Shown here: positions 5,295-7,250 of the stretch, in pieces | How the letters are laid out: the number at the start of each line of letters is the position of its first letter | Numbering within the stretch: the first letter of the stretch is position 1 | Source of the DNA: Bacteroidales bacterium | GTDB lineage: Bacteria; Bacteroidota; Bacteroidia; Bacteroidales; JALTDM01 | Direction: 5' to 3' | Assembly (NCBI GenBank): GCA_026996635.1 | Contig: JALWKH010000453.1 | Coordinates: 1,382-8,631 of the forward strand | DNA length: 7,250 bases | The notes under the pieces: model-generated | The model's database searches: none | The model's input: the letters and a program-made list of their open reading frames with translations, nothing else | What the model was told of the DNA's origin: nothing | Translations under genes and position numbers: made by a program

Positions 5295-7250
5295 ATGTCA
5301 GCAATTACAACCAACATAAAGACAATTGCAAAAGGCAGTTTACTTTCCTATTCTCAAATCCTGTTTGCGGAAAATGCTGCATTCAGCATATTAATTTTTA
5401 TTGCTTCATTTATAGACTTTTATGTTGGATTGGCAGGTTTGGTTTCTGTATTTATTGCCAATTTGCTTGCACTTGCACTGGGCTATTCCCACTTTAAAAT
5501 AAGCAGCGGACTGTACGGATTCAACTCTCTTTTGGTAGGAATGGGAATAGGATTAAATTACGACCCGTCGGTTAATTTGTTTATACTTATTGCACTTATA
5601 GCCGTTTTGACATTATTTATTACATTATCGCTTGAAGGTGTTTTGTCAAAATACGGATTACCTTTTTTGGGACTGCCTTTTTTAATTTCAATTTGGATCG
5701 TTTCGCTATCATTTTCACAATTCAGCAACCTGATAATCAGTGAACGAAACATTTATACGGCAAATGAATTATACGGTCTTGGCGGTTTGTGGCTCGTGAA
5801 TTTAAGCGATTCAATTTCACACTATTTGAACAACACCCCTTGGCAAACATATTTTTTGTCACTTAGTGCCATATTTTTTCAATACAGCCTTATAACAGGG
5901 ATAATTATTGCCCTGCTTTTATTTATTCACTCGCGGGTTTTGTTTTTATACTCACTGCTGGGTTTTTTCTCAGCATATTTATTTTACCGGTTGCTCGGTG
6001 CTGACGCCGATTCATTAAATTATACATATTACGGATTTAATTTTATTCTTTCATCTCTTGCAATTGCATACTTTTACAAGCCTTCTACAGCATCGGTTAT
6101 AACCACAATTATTTTAATACCTGTTATTGTAATTATAACTTTAGCGGCAGACAGCTTTTTCTCAATTTTTCATATTTCTGCGTATGCCTTCCCATTTGTA
6201 ATTTCAATTTTGGGACTGATGTATGCTTTAAGTTTAAGGTTGTCCCCCAAAGTTTTTTTGTACCGCATTCCAATTCAGCAAGAAAAACCTGAGTTTAATA
6301 AATATTACTATGCAGTAAATAAAGACCGATTCGGTTTTTTGAATTATTTCCCGATAAATCTTCCTTTCTGGGGAAAATGGACTGTCACACAAGCACACAA
6401 CGGACAGTACACCCACAAAGAAGAATGGAAATATGCTTGGGATTTTGTAATTAAAGATGATGGGAAAGAATTTGAAAACGAGGGATACAAACCGGAAGAC
6501 TATAAATGCTACGGAAAGCCTGTTGTTTCACCTGCTCCGGGAGTAATCGTTGCCGTAGAAAATAATGTCCCCGATAATGCAATAGGCGAAGTTGACACAA
6601 CTCATAATTGGGGAAACTCAATTGTTATCAAGCACACTGAATATTTGTATTCCCAACTCAGCCACCTCCAACCCGGAAGCATAAAAGTTAAAACAGGAGA
6701 TTATGTTGCAAAAGGACAAGTCTTGGCAAACTGTGGGAACTCTGGACGCAGCCCTTATCCACATTTGCATTTTCAATTACAGGCTTCTCCAGACATCGGA
6801 TCACCGACTATTTTTTACAAATTATCCAACTACCTGAAGCATTCGAAGAACAAAACAGAAATTATTGAAACGGGAATCCCGCAAGAAAATGAAGTGCTGG
6901 AAAACATAACAGAAACCAAACTAATAAAAAACTGTTTAACTTTTGTGCCCGGACAAAAACTTGAATTCACCTACCTGAAAAACAACATAAAACAACAAGG
7001 TATTTTCGAAGCCAACACAGACATTTACAATAACAATTATCTTTATGATACTGAAAACGATTCGTACTTATATTATTTAAACAACGGCACATTTTTTATA
7101 ACTCAAAACTATAAAGGCAAAAAAAGTTCTCCACTTTTCCTTTTATACTTGACAGCACGAAAAATAATGCTGGCTTATTACGAAAATATTACGGTAGAAG
7201 ATATTATACCTGTTCATCAAGCAGGTTTCCCAAAACCTATAAGAATAATA
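5295..7250 (+). CDS. Urea transporter-like membrane protein fused to M23 peptidase domain (partial, C-terminus off window)
   Basis: The frame is open from the ATG at 5295 to the right edge, 652 codons. Residues about 20-315 form a hydrophobic domain of roughly ten membrane segments resembling UT-family urea channels. Two homologous halves each carry a YGFN signature (74-77 and 246-249), the first half has an LP-box-like LPFLGLPF (122-129), and FFQYSLITG at 194-202 fits the start of the second half. UT channels move urea passively across the inner membrane. A linker leads to an M23/LytM zinc endopeptidase domain (about 360-500): probable zinc ligands H374 and D383 in a THKEEWKYAWDF variant of the first motif, SHL at 456-458, GNSG at 481-484 and HLH at 490-492. 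M23 enzymes typically cut peptidoglycan cross-bridges. Residues 512-652 match nothing I recognise. There is no separate signal peptide. Both domain assignments are by motif only. Confidence 0.85.
   Translation, partial: MSAITTNIKTIAKGSLLSYSQILFAENAAFSILIFIASFIDFYVGLAGLVSVFIANLLALALGYSHFKISSGLYGFNSLLVGMGIGLNYDPSVNLFILIALIAVLTLFITLSLEGVLSKYGLPFLGLPFLISIWIVSLSFSQFSNLIISERNIYTANELYGLGGLWLVNLSDSISHYLNNTPWQTYFLSLSAIFFQYSLITGIIIALLLFIHSRVLFLYSLLGFFSAYLFYRLLGADADSLNYTYYGFNFILSSLAIAYFYKPSTASVITTIILIPVIVIITLAADSFFSIFHISAYAFPFVISILGLMYALSLRLSPKVFLYRIPIQQEKPEFNKYYYAVNKDRFGFLNYFPINLPFWGKWTVTQAHNGQYTHKEEWKYAWDFVIKDDGKEFENEGYKPEDYKCYGKPVVSPAPGVIVAVENNVPDNAIGEVDTTHNWGNSIVIKHTEYLYSQLSHLQPGSIKVKTGDYVAKGQVLANCGNSGRSPYPHLHFQLQASPDIGSPTIFYKLSNYLKHSKNKTEIIETGIPQENEVLENITETKLIKNCLTFVPGQKLEFTYLKNNIKQQGIFEANTDIYNNNYLYDTENDSYLYYLNNGTFFITQNYKGKKSSPLFLLYLTARKIMLAYYENITVEDIIPVHQAGFPKPIRII

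Noticed and set aside
5558..5752. Minus-strand ORF of 64 residues (and similarly 5117-5317 and 6234-6416)
   Set aside because: These lie opposite the urea-transporter/M23 gene or the RSH tail and show no domain; the plus-strand frame is continuous with family motifs.

Overview
The window looks like chromosomal DNA from an AT-rich member of the Bacteroidota, probably an uncultured Bacteroidales-like lineage. The grounds are the base composition, ATG starts without clear Shine-Dalgarno sequences, an exact match to the Bacteroidota -7 promoter element (TAnnTTTG) upstream of purQ, and the gene families present. No RNA gene, insertion sequence, CRISPR array or phage gene was seen. Six protein genes fill almost all of the window. 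They form two divergent groups around a 127-bp intergenic region at 2191-2317.

Left side, minus strand (2190 down to 1): three tightly packed genes encode a stand-alone 79-residue PqqD-like protein, a 348-residue ATP-grasp ligase of the carbamoyl-phosphate-synthetase/PylC type, and a fold-type III PLP enzyme related to diaminopimelate decarboxylase, cut by the window edge after 295 residues. Gaps are only 5 and 11 bp, so they are very likely one transcript. An ATP-dependent carboxylate-amine ligase, an amino-acid decarboxylase (or racemase) and a small binding or carrier-like protein resemble a small amino-acid or peptide-tailoring pathway. I cannot assign a product, and this is the best candidate here for an undescribed system.

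Right side, plus strand (2318 to 7250): purQ (glutaminase subunit of FGAM synthase) is followed after 4 bp by a full-length bifunctional RelA/SpoT homologue whose hydrolase and synthetase active sites both look intact. After a further 60 bp comes a long gene, open at the right edge, that fuses a urea-transporter-like membrane domain to an M23 (LytM-type) zinc peptidase domain and an unrecognised C-terminal region. The purQ-rsh pair joins purine synthesis to the alarmone enzyme that consumes and controls purine nucleotides. The transporter-peptidase fusion is the second unusual item.
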